Positions 32,541 to 42,029 are shown, counted from the first letter of the stretch. The stretch is DNA of 57,656 nt from JBBKXP01 sp038251315 (GCA_038251315.1 JBBSBK010000009.1:1-57656), one strand, 5' to 3'. The notes: generated by a model not told the origin, from the sequence alone. Numbers and translations: made by a program.

Positions 32541-33071
32541 ATGAAGAAACTTCTGCTGCCGCTGGTCATGGCCCTGATCGGGATTGGCGGCGGCGTCGGG
32601 GCGGGCCTTTTCCTTGTGCCGCCGCCGGCAGAGGATTTGGTGGCTGCGACCTGTGCCACCGAAGGTGGGGACGCAGATCACGCCGCCGATCCACCTGGTG
32701 AAACCGATCATGCCGCCCGTGCCGACGACGGGGCGCACGACGCCGCGACCAAGGAATATGTGCGGATGAGCAACCAGTTTGTCGTGCCGGTTGTCGAAGG
32801 CGGCAAGGTCGCGGCACTCGTCGTTCTGTCCCTCAGCATCGAGGTGACAGCGGGCATGCAAGAGGCTGCGTTCAGTGCCGAACCTAAACTGCGCGACGCC
32901 TTTTTACAGGTTCTGTTCGATCACGCCAATATCGGTGGTTTCGACGGCGCATTTACCAGTTCGACCAACATGCGGGCCTTGCGTCAGGCCCTGCGGGCGG
33001 CCGGGCAAAAGGCGTTGGGGCCGCAGGTCAGCGATGTGCTGATCGTGGATATCGTCCGGCAGGATATCTGA
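32541..33071 (+). CDS. FliL-family basal body protein (second FliL paralogue)
   Basis: A 176-residue protein with an N-terminal membrane helix (LPLVMALIGIGGGVGAGLFL), a charged His/Asp-rich linker (about 30-70) and a periplasmic C-terminal domain with NQFVVPVVEGGKVAALVVLSLSIEV and the FliL-type end VLIVDIVRQDI. It resembles FliL in layout but is distinct from the fliL at 42390-42872. FliL proteins form rings around the stator. Ends the plus-strand rod/ring operon. Confidence 0.75.
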   Translation: MKKLLLPLVMALIGIGGGVGAGLFLVPPPAEDLVAATCATEGGDADHAADPPGETDHAARADDGAHDAATKEYVRMSNQFVVPVVEGGKVAALVVLSLSIEVTAGMQEAAFSAEPKLRDAFLQVLFDHANIGGFDGAFTSSTNMRALRQALRAAGQKALGPQVSDVLIVDIVRQDI

Positions 33072-33077
33072 GCCGGG

Positions 33078-33473
33078 CTAACCTTGATCGGCGCTGCGAG
33101 CCTGCTTTTGCGCGGTGGCCGCACGATCTGCGCGGACCAGACCGATCGTCGCCTGTTCGCGGCCAAAGGCGCGGGCAAGTGCGCTGTGAATCCTGTCCTG
33201 TTCGGCCAGTACCCTCGCCAACTCGCCGTTCAACGCCATCCGTCGGCGGTCGATCCACGCGTGCCACAGCGGATCGGCCCCGGCGCGCAGGGCGGCATCT
33301 GCCTCGCCTTCCAGTCCGGCAGCCCGAGTCCGGCGGTGCGCATCCAAGCCTGAAAGCTGACCGCGCAGCATCGTTTCGCGGGCCTTGACCTGCGCCATTC
33401 GCGCCTGTTCGGCGGCAAAGGCGGCACCCGTCAGTGCGGCAATGGCCGCCAGTTGCTTGCCGCGCACGCTCAC
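33078..33473 (-). CDS. Coiled-coil protein in the FliJ position (hypothetical)
   Basis: A 131-residue, alanine/arginine-rich, predicted all-helical protein without signal peptide. It overlaps the flhB stop by four bases and is the last gene of the minus-strand export operon. Size, charge and helical coiled-coil nature resemble FliJ/YscO, the export-ATPase stalk protein that is otherwise missing here, but no diagnostic motif is visible. FliJ function is inference. Confidence 0.5.
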   Translation of the reverse strand: MSVRGKQLAAIAALTGAAFAAEQARMAQVKARETMLRGQLSGLDAHRRTRAAGLEGEADAALRAGADPLWHAWIDRRRMALNGELARVLAEQDRIHSALARAFGREQATIGLVRADRAATAQKQARSADQG

Positions 33474-34549
33474 CAGCGCCGCGCCTTCTTGCGGATCGTT
33501 TCGGCAAATCGGATGGCGGTGGCGACAGCGCGATAATCGTCAGGGCGGATTTCCTGACCGATTTGGACGCTGGCGTGTAGCGCGCGGGCAGTCGGTGGGT
33601 CGGAATGGATCGGCACCGCGTTTTCATGGGCAATCTCGCGAATGCGCGCCGCCACTTCGTCCGTGCCCTTGGCGACGCAAACCGGGGCCTTGCCCGCCCT
33701 GCGGTCCCACTTCAGCGCGACGGCATAGTGGGTCGGGTTGACGATGATAACGTCGGCCTTGGGCACTTCGGCCAGCATCTGGTTCATCGCCAGCGCGATC
33801 CCCTTTTGGCGGCGCTGCCGTTTCAGGGCAGGGTCGCCATCGGATTGCTTCATTTCGTCGACCAGTTCTTGCCGCGACATCCGGTTCTTGCGGTTATGTT
33901 CGCCCTGTTGCCAGACCAGGTCGACCACCCCAAGGGTCAGCGCCACCAGCAGCACCATGAACATCAGTCCCAACGCCAGCCGGGCCAGTTCGGTGGCGAC
34001 CTGTGCGGATTCCAGATGCACGGTAGCAACGATCCGGTCTATCTGGGCAACCAGATAGACCCCCAGAATGACCGAATAGACCGTCAGTTTGACGGCACTT
34101 TTGGCGAACTCGAACAGCCCGGCGCGGCCGAATTTGTTCTTGGCCCCTTCAAGCGGGGACAGCCGCGACCCTTTGAAAGCAAGCTTGGACGGCGCAAAGA
34201 TCAATCCGCGCTGGGCGATCACCGCGAGTAGAGCCAGCGCGGCGGGTACGCCGAACCATGGCAGCATCGCGCGGCCTGCCGCCATCAGAATGCCCCCGGT
34301 CAACGGCGCGCCGCCCCCGGCGAACACGTCGGTCGCGAACCTGTCAGCCTGCCCCAGCAGGATCGACATCGCGGTGCCCAGACTGACAACCGATGCCGGG
34401 CCAAAGGCCAGCGCAGCCAGCACGAAACCGCCATAGCCGGCCGCCGTCGTCAGGTCGGCCGATCGGGGTATGTCACCCTTTGCACGGGCATCGTCCAGCT
34501 TTTTCTGGCTTGGCTCATATTGCTTGTCGCTGTCGTCCTCGCCACTCAT
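33470..34549 (-). CDS. flhB: Flagellar export switch protein FlhB
   Basis: A 359-residue inner-membrane protein: cytoplasmic N-tail (KTEQPS-like EPSQKKLDDARAKGDIPRS), four membrane helices (about 35-210), and a cytoplasmic domain with the self-cleaving NPTH motif at residues 271-274 in VIIVNPTHYAVALKW. Cleavage lets the protein switch substrates with FliK. ATG overlaps the fliR stop (ATGA). Confidence 0.97.
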   Translation of the reverse strand: MSGEDDSDKQYEPSQKKLDDARAKGDIPRSADLTTAAGYGGFVLAALAFGPASVVSLGTAMSILLGQADRFATDVFAGGGAPLTGGILMAAGRAMLPWFGVPAALALLAVIAQRGLIFAPSKLAFKGSRLSPLEGAKNKFGRAGLFEFAKSAVKLTVYSVILGVYLVAQIDRIVATVHLESAQVATELARLALGLMFMVLLVALTLGVVDLVWQQGEHNRKNRMSRQELVDEMKQSDGDPALKRQRRQKGIALAMNQMLAEVPKADVIIVNPTHYAVALKWDRRAGKAPVCVAKGTDEVAARIREIAHENAVPIHSDPPTARALHASVQIGQEIRPDDYRAVATAIRFAETIRKKARRW

Positions 34550-35325
34550 GGCAGGGTCGCGAAGGGCGTGGCGAGGAACGCGTTAAGCGCCTTGACCCAA
34601 AGCGACAGCAGCACCGGCGCGGCGATCAGCAACAACGCAAGCCCCCCCGCCGTGATCGCCGGGGCACCGACAAAGGCCACCATTAGTTGCGGCATTGCCC
34701 GGTTGATGACGCCAAGAGTCACGTTGTAAATCAGCGACGCAACTACAAATGGGGCCGACAGCGAAAAGGCTAGTGAGAATGCGCGGGCGATTTCCGCCAG
34801 ACCCAGTTCGCTGACCACCGCCGGACCGATCATCTGTCCCGCAGGCACCAGCGCATAGCTGTCGATCATGAACGCTGCCAGCCGCACGTGCAGCCCCAGC
34901 AACACGGCCAGCGCCAGTCCGGCGATGACCAGAATATTGCCAATGGCGGGCATCGGGTCGATCCCCGCACTGCCCCCGAAAATCTGGCTCAGCGAGGTCG
35001 ATTGCGCCGCGATGGTCCCGGCAATCTGCAGCGCCAGCACGAACAGGCGCAGGATCAGCCCCATGAACAGCCCCGTCGCCAGTTCGGCCCCCGCCATGCC
35101 GACGGTCGCAACCAGTGGCCCCGGCGCAGGCAGATCGGCTGCGACCCCCGGCAGAACGATCAGCGTGAACGCCAGCCCCAGCCCCAGCCGGACGCGCATC
35201 GGCACCGACTGTTCGCCAAAGGCGGGCACAAAGGCGAGCATCGCCCCGATCCGCAGTAACACCAGAAACGCGGCCCAAAGCACACCTTCGGTCAGCGGCA
35301 GGATCGCGGCGAGGTCGGCGATCAT
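34546..35325 (-). CDS. fliR: Flagellar export gate protein FliR
   Basis: A 259-residue inner-membrane protein with about six helices. Signatures include RIGAMLAFVPAFGEQSVPMRVRLGLGLAFT, GLFMGLILRLFVLALQIAGTIAAQSTSL and IYNVTLGVINRAMPQLMV. It joins FliP and FliQ in the export gate. Start overlaps the flhA stop, and its stop overlaps the flhB start. Confidence 0.96.
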   Translation of the reverse strand: MIADLAAILPLTEGVLWAAFLVLLRIGAMLAFVPAFGEQSVPMRVRLGLGLAFTLIVLPGVAADLPAPGPLVATVGMAGAELATGLFMGLILRLFVLALQIAGTIAAQSTSLSQIFGGSAGIDPMPAIGNILVIAGLALAVLLGLHVRLAAFMIDSYALVPAGQMIGPAVVSELGLAEIARAFSLAFSLSAPFVVASLIYNVTLGVINRAMPQLMVAFVGAPAITAGGLALLLIAAPVLLSLWVKALNAFLATPFATLP

Positions 35326-37406
35326 GCGGGGACCAGACCGACAAGAGCCGGGCGCGCGTCGATCCCGATTTCCTCAAACGACAGGACCGGATTGCTGATC
35401 CCCTTGGCGGTCATCACTGTGCGCAGGAACCGGCGGCGGCGCATCGATGTGACGACAGCGGCATAGGCCCCTTGGTCGGCGGCGGCCGCAATCTTGTCGG
35501 CGATGGCGGCCGCCAGCCGGTTGAAATCCTCGGGCGGCAGGGCCACGTCGCCGCCGCCCCGGTCGGTGTTGATCTGGTAGGTGGTGAACGTGTCCTCCCA
35601 CTCGGGCGCAAGTTGCACCAGCGGGATCGTGCCGTCGGCCCGGCGCATTTCGGCGACCAGTTGGAACCCCAGCCGCTGGCGGACATGTTCGGCGATCCCC
35701 TCGGCGGTCTGGTAAATGCCCCGCGCCTCGGACGTCGCCTCGAGGATGAGGGGCATGTTGCGGATCGACACCCGTTCATCGAGCAGCAGGCGCAGCACGG
35801 ACAGCAGCACGTCGACCGGCACCTTGTCGGGGATCAGCGCGTCAAGCATCTTGCGGTTCGCATCGGCCCGGCCCCGGTCGGTCAGGTTGACCATCTCGTC
35901 CAGCAGGCGGCGCAGCGCCTTCATCGTCAGCAGACGCGGAAAGTTGCGTTTGATGATTTCCAGCAGGTGGGTCGCCAGCACTTCGGGCGGTTGCACGGTG
36001 GTCAGCCCGCCCAGCGCCGCACGGTCCTGATCGGCGGGGCTGATCCAGCGGGCAGGGGCGCCGTAAACCGGTTCGTTGACGTCGTCGCCGACCAGATCGT
36101 CATCCACCGGGCCATTCAGCAGCGCCAAAATCCGCCCCGGCCGCAGGGTATCGCGCACCTGTTCGACGCCCTGAACCCGCACCAGATATTGCCCCGGTTG
36201 CAACGCCGCATTGTCGGTCAGCCGAATTTCGGGGAGCAGCACGCCATAGGTTGTCGCCACATGGTTGCGCATGTTGGCGATTCGCGCGTCCAGCCCGGTG
36301 CCGGGGTCCAGCACCATGTCGACCAGATCGGGGGCGAATTCGACGTGGATGTCGTCAAGGTCCAGCAGGTCGCCCAGCGATGTTGGTACCGGGCCTTCGG
36401 CGGGCTTGGTCAGGATATCATTGGCCTGTGTCTGCCCGGCTTTGCGCGCACCCAGATATGCGCAGCCGCCAAGGATCAACGCACCGATCACGAACGGCAC
36501 GAACGGCAATCCCGGTACCAATGCAAATAGCGCCATCAGCAAAGCGACCGTGCCCAACGCCGCCGGATGCCGTCCAAGTTGCGCCACGATGGCCAAGTCG
36601 GTCGCCCCCTTGGCCCCGCCGCGCGCCAGCAACAGCGCCGACGCGATCGAGATGATGACGGCCGGAATCTGGCTGACCAACCCGTCGCCGACCGTCAGGA
36701 TCGCGTAGGTTTCGAACGCCTTGCCCAAGGGCATTCCGTGCATCAGCACCCCGATAATCAGACCCATCACAAGGTTCAACGCGGTGATAAGCAACCCCGC
36801 CACCGCGTCGCCCTTGACGAATTTCGACGCCCCGTCGAGTGAACCAAAGAACGTGGTTTCTGCCTGTTCGATCTCGCGCCGCCGTTTGGCCTCGGTGTGG
36901 TCGATGGCCCCGGCGCTCATGTCGGCGTCGATGGCAAGTTGTTTGCCGGGCATCGCATCCAGCGCAAACCGCGCGCCGACCTCGGCCATGCGGGTCGCAC
37001 CCTTGTTGATGACCACAAAGTTGACGATCAGCAGCACACCGAACACCACGACGCCCAGCAGGACCGACCCGCCCATCACGAACATCGCGAACCCTTCGAT
37101 GACGTCGCCGGCCGCGTTGGTGCCGGTGTGCCCCTGCCCGATGATGAGCTTGGTCGACGATATGTTCAGCGATAGCCGCAGCATCAGTGACGCCAGCAGC
37201 ACCGTCGGAAAGGCTGAAAAATCCAAGGGGCGTTCGATGAAAAGCGTCACCGTGAACATCAGGATCGCCAGCGCAAAAGATGCGGCGAGGCCAAGGTCAA
37301 GAACCCACGACGGCATCGGCAAGACCATCATCACGATGATCGCCATCAGCGCCAGCGCCAGCAAAACGGTCGGGCGGAACAGGCTTCGGACGGTCAACGC
37401 ACCCAT
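35322..37406 (-). CDS. flhA: Flagellar export protein FlhA
   Basis: A 694-residue protein with eight membrane helices in residues 1-320 and a large cytoplasmic domain that binds export chaperones. The FHIPEP-region signature is seen as RMAEVGARFALDAMPGKQLAIDADMSAGAID and RRREIEQAETTFFGSLDGASKFVKGDA. ATG 37406 gives the normal start; the frame runs on upstream to 37706 but that part overlaps the transglycosylase gene and has no family match. The stop overlaps fliR. Confidence 0.97.
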   Translation of the reverse strand: MGALTVRSLFRPTVLLALALMAIIVMMVLPMPSWVLDLGLAASFALAILMFTVTLFIERPLDFSAFPTVLLASLMLRLSLNISSTKLIIGQGHTGTNAAGDVIEGFAMFVMGGSVLLGVVVFGVLLIVNFVVINKGATRMAEVGARFALDAMPGKQLAIDADMSAGAIDHTEAKRRREIEQAETTFFGSLDGASKFVKGDAVAGLLITALNLVMGLIIGVLMHGMPLGKAFETYAILTVGDGLVSQIPAVIISIASALLLARGGAKGATDLAIVAQLGRHPAALGTVALLMALFALVPGLPFVPFVIGALILGGCAYLGARKAGQTQANDILTKPAEGPVPTSLGDLLDLDDIHVEFAPDLVDMVLDPGTGLDARIANMRNHVATTYGVLLPEIRLTDNAALQPGQYLVRVQGVEQVRDTLRPGRILALLNGPVDDDLVGDDVNEPVYGAPARWISPADQDRAALGGLTTVQPPEVLATHLLEIIKRNFPRLLTMKALRRLLDEMVNLTDRGRADANRKMLDALIPDKVPVDVLLSVLRLLLDERVSIRNMPLILEATSEARGIYQTAEGIAEHVRQRLGFQLVAEMRRADGTIPLVQLAPEWEDTFTTYQINTDRGGGDVALPPEDFNRLAAAIADKIAAAADQGAYAAVVTSMRRRRFLRTVMTAKGISNPVLSFEEIGIDARPALVGLVPA

Positions 37407-37410
37407 GTCG

Positions 37411-38115
37411 CTAACCACCGCTGCCGAGTTGCACCAACGAGCCGAGCGATCCCGATCCGCTGCCGGCCCGAAGCAGCGGAAAAGTGTTGACACGCGGCGC
37501 GGCAAGGGTGCGCGGGGCCGTCGCATCGGCCAGCAGGAAACCGTTGTCGGCCCCGGCCGACTGTGCCTCGGCACGGTATCGGTCGAACGTCGCCCGATAT
37601 CGGTTGGCGTATACTTCGGTGCGCGAATGAAAGGCCCCGGCGGCGGCGGACCAGTCGCCCTTTTCCTGATGCAGTTGCAGCAGGAACCGCGCCGCATAGC
37701 GGGCATTTACAGCAGGGTCGAACATCGCGTCGAGCGAGGCAAAGCTGGTGGCATGCCAGCGATAGTTGATCTGGAAACAACCAACGTCGAAACTGGTTTT
37801 CCCGGCGGCGAGGTTGGCGCGGGCGTGATCGACCGCGGCGGTCCTCGTATCGAACCAATGCCCTGTCCCCTCGGTATTCACCGTCCACGGCCAAGGCCGC
37901 GTCTGCCCGTCGCGCTGCCGCCCGGTTTCGGTCTGGGTGACGGCGATCAGGACCGACAGGGGCACACCGGTATCCGCAGCGGCCTGCCGCGCGGCGGTCA
38001 GACACAGGTCGGATGGGTCGGCCAATAGACGATCTGCAAGGCACAGCGCCAGCGCCAGCAGCCCGATCAACAAGCCAGGCCGGATGCCGGGGCGGCCCAT
38101 CGGTGTGAATATCAT
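37411..38115 (-). CDS. sltF: Lytic transglycosylase, SltF-like
   Basis: A 234-residue secreted SLT-fold enzyme. Signal sequence in the first 32 residues, then AARQAAADTGVPLSVLIAVTQTETGR with the likely catalytic glutamate E63, and FDVGCFQINYRWH and ARFLLQLHQEKGDWSAAAGAFHS as later SLT motifs. It cuts peptidoglycan to make room for the rod. FlgJ here has no muramidase domain, so this enzyme fits the SltF role described in Rhodobacter sphaeroides. An alternative start is ATG 38100. Four bases precede flhA. Confidence 0.85.
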   Translation of the reverse strand: MIFTPMGRPGIRPGLLIGLLALALCLADRLLADPSDLCLTAARQAAADTGVPLSVLIAVTQTETGRQRDGQTRPWPWTVNTEGTGHWFDTRTAAVDHARANLAAGKTSFDVGCFQINYRWHATSFASLDAMFDPAVNARYAARFLLQLHQEKGDWSAAAGAFHSRTEVYANRYRATFDRYRAEAQSAGADNGFLLADATAPRTLAAPRVNTFPLLRAGSGSGSLGSLVQLGSGG

Positions 38116-38190
38116 CGCTGCGCTTTCTGCTGCATTCCTGGCCGATTCTATGGGCAGGCTATTGAGAATTCGTAAGCAGGCACCGGACGG

Positions 38191-40488
38191 TCAGAGTCCG
38201 GGGGCCCCTGTCGCTCCGGGATCGATCACAAAACGCCCAAGCAACCCGTCGATCAGTTCGCGGGTGGCTGCCGCCTCTGCCAGCGCCGATTGGCCCGCAG
38301 CCAAGGATGGCGGACTGCCCACCGGTTCGCCGGTTGTCAGCATCGCCTCGGCAGTGCTCTGAAGCAGCGGGTCGTCGGCCCCGGCCAACCGCGCCCACGC
38401 CCCGGCCCGCCACAGCCCGGTGACGTTGCTGTCATCCTCACCGGCGGCCAGACTTGATGTGAGTGAAGTGCCGAAATCGCCCTGCTGGCTTTGGGCGGCG
38501 GCGCGCAAGCGGGCGGCGCGCGGATCGTTCATCCCCGACAGGGCGGTGATGGCCGCTTGGGGTTGCTGCATCGCCACAGCTGCCTCGGCCCGCAGATAGC
38601 GCCGCGCGGACGCGGCCGCGAATTGCGCCGGACCGACAATCAGGGCCGCAGCGCGGTCCGCAAACCCAAGCGATAAAAGCCTTGCGGCGACAGCGTTTTC
38701 AGCGTCGGCCCCGATATCGGCAGGCAGACCTGCCAGCACGATCCGCAAGAACGTGGCGTCGCTGGCGCCGCCGGTGAGGGCGACTGCTTGGGCGACATGC
38801 AGGTCGCGCAGGCGTCCGTGATCAAGCTGCGGCGCAATGTCGTCAGTCAACCCAGATGCATCATCGAACCGGTCAGAGGCGATCAAGGCGGCAACCTGCG
38901 CCAGGCCAAGATCCGTTGCCAAAGAATCGCCGCGATGTTCAAAGCGCATTGCGTCGGCCAGCGCCATCAAACCGTCGTCGACCGGCCGGTCCTTAGTGGC
39001 GGCAAGGGCGAACAACCGCAGCAGCGCCGTCGGGGTCGTGCGCGCGTCATCGTTGGCCATCGCCGTCAGTTGATGGATCGCCGCATCTTCGTCGCCGCGC
39101 AGGACAGCCACCTCGGCGGCGGTTTCGACGCTGTCGGTGGGTCGCGTCGTCAGGGCGGTGGCGGCGCTGTCCAGCAGCATCCCTGCTGCCTCGGCGTCAC
39201 CGCGGGACGCGAAAATTTCGGCCATTCGGGTGCCCAGATGTCCGGCAAGCGGTGGCGGAAGCGAAAGGTAAGTGCGCCTTATCCGGCCGGTGTCGATGAT
39301 TTCGTTGCCGCTGTCGGTGCCGCGATCGAGCAGCGCCCAGAACGCGGCATCGGTCGCGCAGCCCAACTGGTCGGCGAACAGGCGTTGCGGGTCAGGGTCG
39401 CCATCGACCAATGCGGCCATTGCGGCGAGGATATTGCGTTCCTGCGACCGCACCCCGTCAAGGCCCAGCGCCTGCAGTGCCTCCCGCCCAAAGCCGAAAT
39501 GGATATAGGTCTTGGCCAAAGCCTCGGCCGCGCCCGCCGGTATGAGGTCGAATTCTTCCGTCAGGGCGGCGTGACGTTCGGCGATCTGCGCGGCGAACGC
39601 ACGGTCGTCAGCCCAATCCGCCACAGCGACGGCGCTGTCGGGCAGGCAGGCATCGGCCGTCAGCAAAGTCGCGGCGGGCGGAGTCGCCGGACGATCGCGG
39701 TCGATGCTGGTTTGCGACGTGATGCCGGGAACGCCGCGCAATGCTGCGGCAATCGCGTCTGCCGGATCGGGATTCGTTGCGATGCCTTGCGACGCGGTTT
39801 CGGGACTCATGTCGGTTTGGTCCAGCGTCGCAATCGCATGCGTGTCGTCAGCCGGATCATCCGGCGCTCCCGACTGAGGATGGTCTGCGACCTGCGCTGT
39901 CGATGCGGCAACCGCCGGTTCCAGCAAACCCTGCGAGGCGGCGCGGGCGACGCTTTCGACGAGATTGCGCTCGAGGTCGGTCAGATCCGCCGGAGCGGTT
40001 GGCGCCGTTTCGGCAGGCTCTGGGGGGTTTTGCGGCGTGGCGAATACAACGGGAAAATCCGCCGTGGACGTTGGTTCAGCGGCAGCATCGGCGGGTACAT
40101 CGTCCAACAGGGCCGCGAACCTTTCATCGGGTGCCGGACCGGCCACCACATCGACGACCAGTTTGCCCGGTTGCCACAGAAATGCCGTGGCGTGGCATTC
40201 GCAGGCCAGGCCGATTCGCAGAGTGCCGTCCGCTGCCGACAGATCGGCGATCCGGTCCCGGCTGATTCGCGCGAAAACGGCACCGAGGTCGAAAGTGGTG
40301 TCCGCAATGCCAAGCCGCAGGCCATAGCCGTCGCCCAACTGGCCAAGGGTCCAGTCAGTCCCCACCGGCATCGTCAGTACGAGGCGGGTGAAAGTCGGGT
40401 GATCACCGCTGCGCACGAGGATCGTCTCGGCCCGGGCGCAAGCCCCCCAAAAACCCAGAAACAGGACGGAAAGCAGGCGCAAGTTCAT
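38191..40488 (-). CDS. Large periplasmic protein with AMIN-like N-terminus and helical repeats, unknown role in motility
   Basis: A 765-residue protein with a signal peptide (cleaved near residue 20, CARA). Residues about 22-118 form a beta-rich unit with HPTFTRLVLTMP, DGYGLRLGI, FDLGAVFARI and PGKLVVDVVAG, much like an AMIN domain, which targets proteins to peptidoglycan. A disordered Asp/Ala/Pro-rich linker (about 120-290) leads to a long helical C-terminal part (about 300-765) of TPR-like character. Its ATG overlaps the motA stop, so it is made with the stator. MotC- or MotK-like function is possible; no named family is certain. Confidence 0.7.
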   Translation of the reverse strand: MNLRLLSVLFLGFWGACARAETILVRSGDHPTFTRLVLTMPVGTDWTLGQLGDGYGLRLGIADTTFDLGAVFARISRDRIADLSAADGTLRIGLACECHATAFLWQPGKLVVDVVAGPAPDERFAALLDDVPADAAAEPTSTADFPVVFATPQNPPEPAETAPTAPADLTDLERNLVESVARAASQGLLEPAVAASTAQVADHPQSGAPDDPADDTHAIATLDQTDMSPETASQGIATNPDPADAIAAALRGVPGITSQTSIDRDRPATPPAATLLTADACLPDSAVAVADWADDRAFAAQIAERHAALTEEFDLIPAGAAEALAKTYIHFGFGREALQALGLDGVRSQERNILAAMAALVDGDPDPQRLFADQLGCATDAAFWALLDRGTDSGNEIIDTGRIRRTYLSLPPPLAGHLGTRMAEIFASRGDAEAAGMLLDSAATALTTRPTDSVETAAEVAVLRGDEDAAIHQLTAMANDDARTTPTALLRLFALAATKDRPVDDGLMALADAMRFEHRGDSLATDLGLAQVAALIASDRFDDASGLTDDIAPQLDHGRLRDLHVAQAVALTGGASDATFLRIVLAGLPADIGADAENAVAARLLSLGFADRAAALIVGPAQFAAASARRYLRAEAAVAMQQPQAAITALSGMNDPRAARLRAAAQSQQGDFGTSLTSSLAAGEDDSNVTGLWRAGAWARLAGADDPLLQSTAEAMLTTGEPVGSPPSLAAGQSALAEAAATRELIDGLLGRFVIDPGATGAPGL

Positions 40489-41354
40489 GCCGCCTCCTGC
40501 TTGAGCGCCTTGATTGCCTCTTCCAGTTCGGGAAAGCTGGGCCGGTTGTGGCCGGGAGTGTTCTGGCGACCGACCTCGATGCAGTTGATCGGCGAATGCT
40601 GGTGCAGGTTGGCCACCAGAACCTCGCGGATCAGTTTATAGAAATGTGCATCTTCGCTTAGAACCGACGTCAATTTCACCGCGAAGGGGCCAACCAGACC
40701 GTAGGCCAGAAACACCCCCAGAAACGTCCCGACAAGCGCCGAGCCGATCATCCCGCCAAGTATTTCCGGCGGCTGGTCGATCGACGCCATCGTCTTGATG
40801 ACACCCAGAACGGCGGCGACGATCCCAAGGGCCGGCAGGCCGTCCGCGATCGTCCGCAGGGCATGAGTCGAATGCATCATGTGGTGGTTGTGCGCCTCGA
40901 TCCGCTTTTCCAGCACCTCTTCGACCTGATGCGGATCGTCGTAGTTCATGGATGCCGACCGCAGCGTATCGCAAATCAGCGTTACCGCTTCATGGTCCTT
41001 CACGATCCGGGGATACCTGCCGAAAATCGTCGAACTTTCCGGCCCTTCGATATGTTCCTCAAGCGCGACCGGGTTGTTGCGGGCGATCCGGATCAGCTCG
41101 AAAAGCAGACACAGCAGATCGCGGTAATCGGCGTGTTTCCATTTTGGCCCCTTGAACACCTTGCCGATGTCCCTGGCCGTTTGCTTGATCCCCGACATGT
41201 CGTTGGACAGCACAAAGGCCCCGAGCGCCGCGCCGCCGATCATGATCATCTCGAATGGCAGCGCTTCGAGGACGACTTCGAGTTTGCCGCCGTGGACGGT
41301 GTAACCGCCAAAAACCATCACGAAGATGATGACGATGCCGATGATACCGATCAT
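40485..41354 (-). CDS. motA: Flagellar motor stator protein MotA
   Basis: A 289-residue inner-membrane protein with four helices. It starts MIGIIGIVIIFVMVFGGY, has GGKLEVVLEALPFEMIMIGGAALGAF, the cytoplasmic loop, and ADGLPALGIVAAVLGVIKTM with GSALVGTFLGVFLAYGLVGPF. Together with MotB it conducts protons and turns the rotor. ATG at 41354 gives the family length. MotB lies about 10 kb away, not next door. Confidence 0.95.
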   Translation of the reverse strand: MIGIIGIVIIFVMVFGGYTVHGGKLEVVLEALPFEMIMIGGAALGAFVLSNDMSGIKQTARDIGKVFKGPKWKHADYRDLLCLLFELIRIARNNPVALEEHIEGPESSTIFGRYPRIVKDHEAVTLICDTLRSASMNYDDPHQVEEVLEKRIEAHNHHMMHSTHALRTIADGLPALGIVAAVLGVIKTMASIDQPPEILGGMIGSALVGTFLGVFLAYGLVGPFAVKLTSVLSEDAHFYKLIREVLVANLHQHSPINCIEVGRQNTPGHNRPSFPELEEAIKALKQEAA

Positions 41355-41438
41355 ACGTTGAGTGCCTTTGTTGTCGGGCCTCAAGGACCTGACCGCTATC
41401 GTGCCCCCAAGGGGTTAAGGTTCCGTCAGTTCCATCCA

Positions 41439-42029
41439 CTATTCGCGCGGCACTGACGCATTGCGCCCGGCCAGAACGACGCTGATCGCATAGGCGTTCG
41501 CCGGGTCCAGCCCTGACATCAGCGCGGCGGCGGCATCCGGGCGCATCCGGCTTAGAAACCCGGCGGCGAATTCGGGGGCCATTTCGGCGAACAGAGCAGC
41601 GGCGTCTTTCGGTTTCATGTTCTCGTAAACCGCCGTCAGTTGCCCGATATCGTCATCCGATGCGGTTGCGGCAGTGGCCAGGGTGGCGCTCAGCGCGGTT
41701 TCGGCGGCAGTCAGGCTGGCCAGGCGTTCAGTGATCTGCGCTTCAGCCACGTGCAGCGCCTGCAGGCGATCCGTCAACTGCCCCTCGCGGGCCATCAGCC
41801 GCGATTCGCGGTCCTGAAAGGCAGTGAGCATTGCGGTGGTGTCGGCGTCGGACTGGCAGGCTTGCGTCGCCGCGGCCAATTCGGGCACGGCCGGATCGCT
41901 GGCATTCGCCCAGACCTGCCCGGCCTCACCCCCGAGGCGCAGAACACCGGACGCAGCCAGTAAGCCTGCCAGCAGACACAGCACTCCGCGCCCCGTCCGG
42001 CGCGGGCGTCTGACCTTGAGCGCACTCAT
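41439..42029 (-). CDS. motE: MotE family protein
   Basis: A 196-residue protein with an N-terminal membrane anchor or signal (VLCLLAGLLAASGVL), a helical coiled-coil middle (about 70-125) and the MgtE-N-like C-terminal signature VYENMKPKDAAALFAEM, FLSRMRPDAAAALMSGLDPANAYAISVVLAGRNA. MotE is a periplasmic chaperone of MotC in Sinorhizobium. Start overlaps the upstream gene's stop; 84 bases lie before motA. Confidence 0.85.
   Translation of the reverse strand: MSALKVRRPRRTGRGVLCLLAGLLAASGVLRLGGEAGQVWANASDPAVPELAAATQACQSDADTTAMLTAFQDRESRLMAREGQLTDRLQALHVAEAQITERLASLTAAETALSATLATAATASDDDIGQLTAVYENMKPKDAAALFAEMAPEFAAGFLSRMRPDAAAALMSGLDPANAYAISVVLAGRNASVPRE

Noticed and set aside
37407..37706. A 100-residue N-terminal extension of FlhA
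   Set aside because: It overlaps the transglycosylase gene, is proline/arginine-rich, and FlhA homologues start at the 37406 methionine.
38788..40641. A 617-residue plus-strand open frame opposite the periplasmic protein gene
   Set aside because: Antisense shadow of the 765-residue gene; composition rich in Arg, Gly and Gln and no domain.
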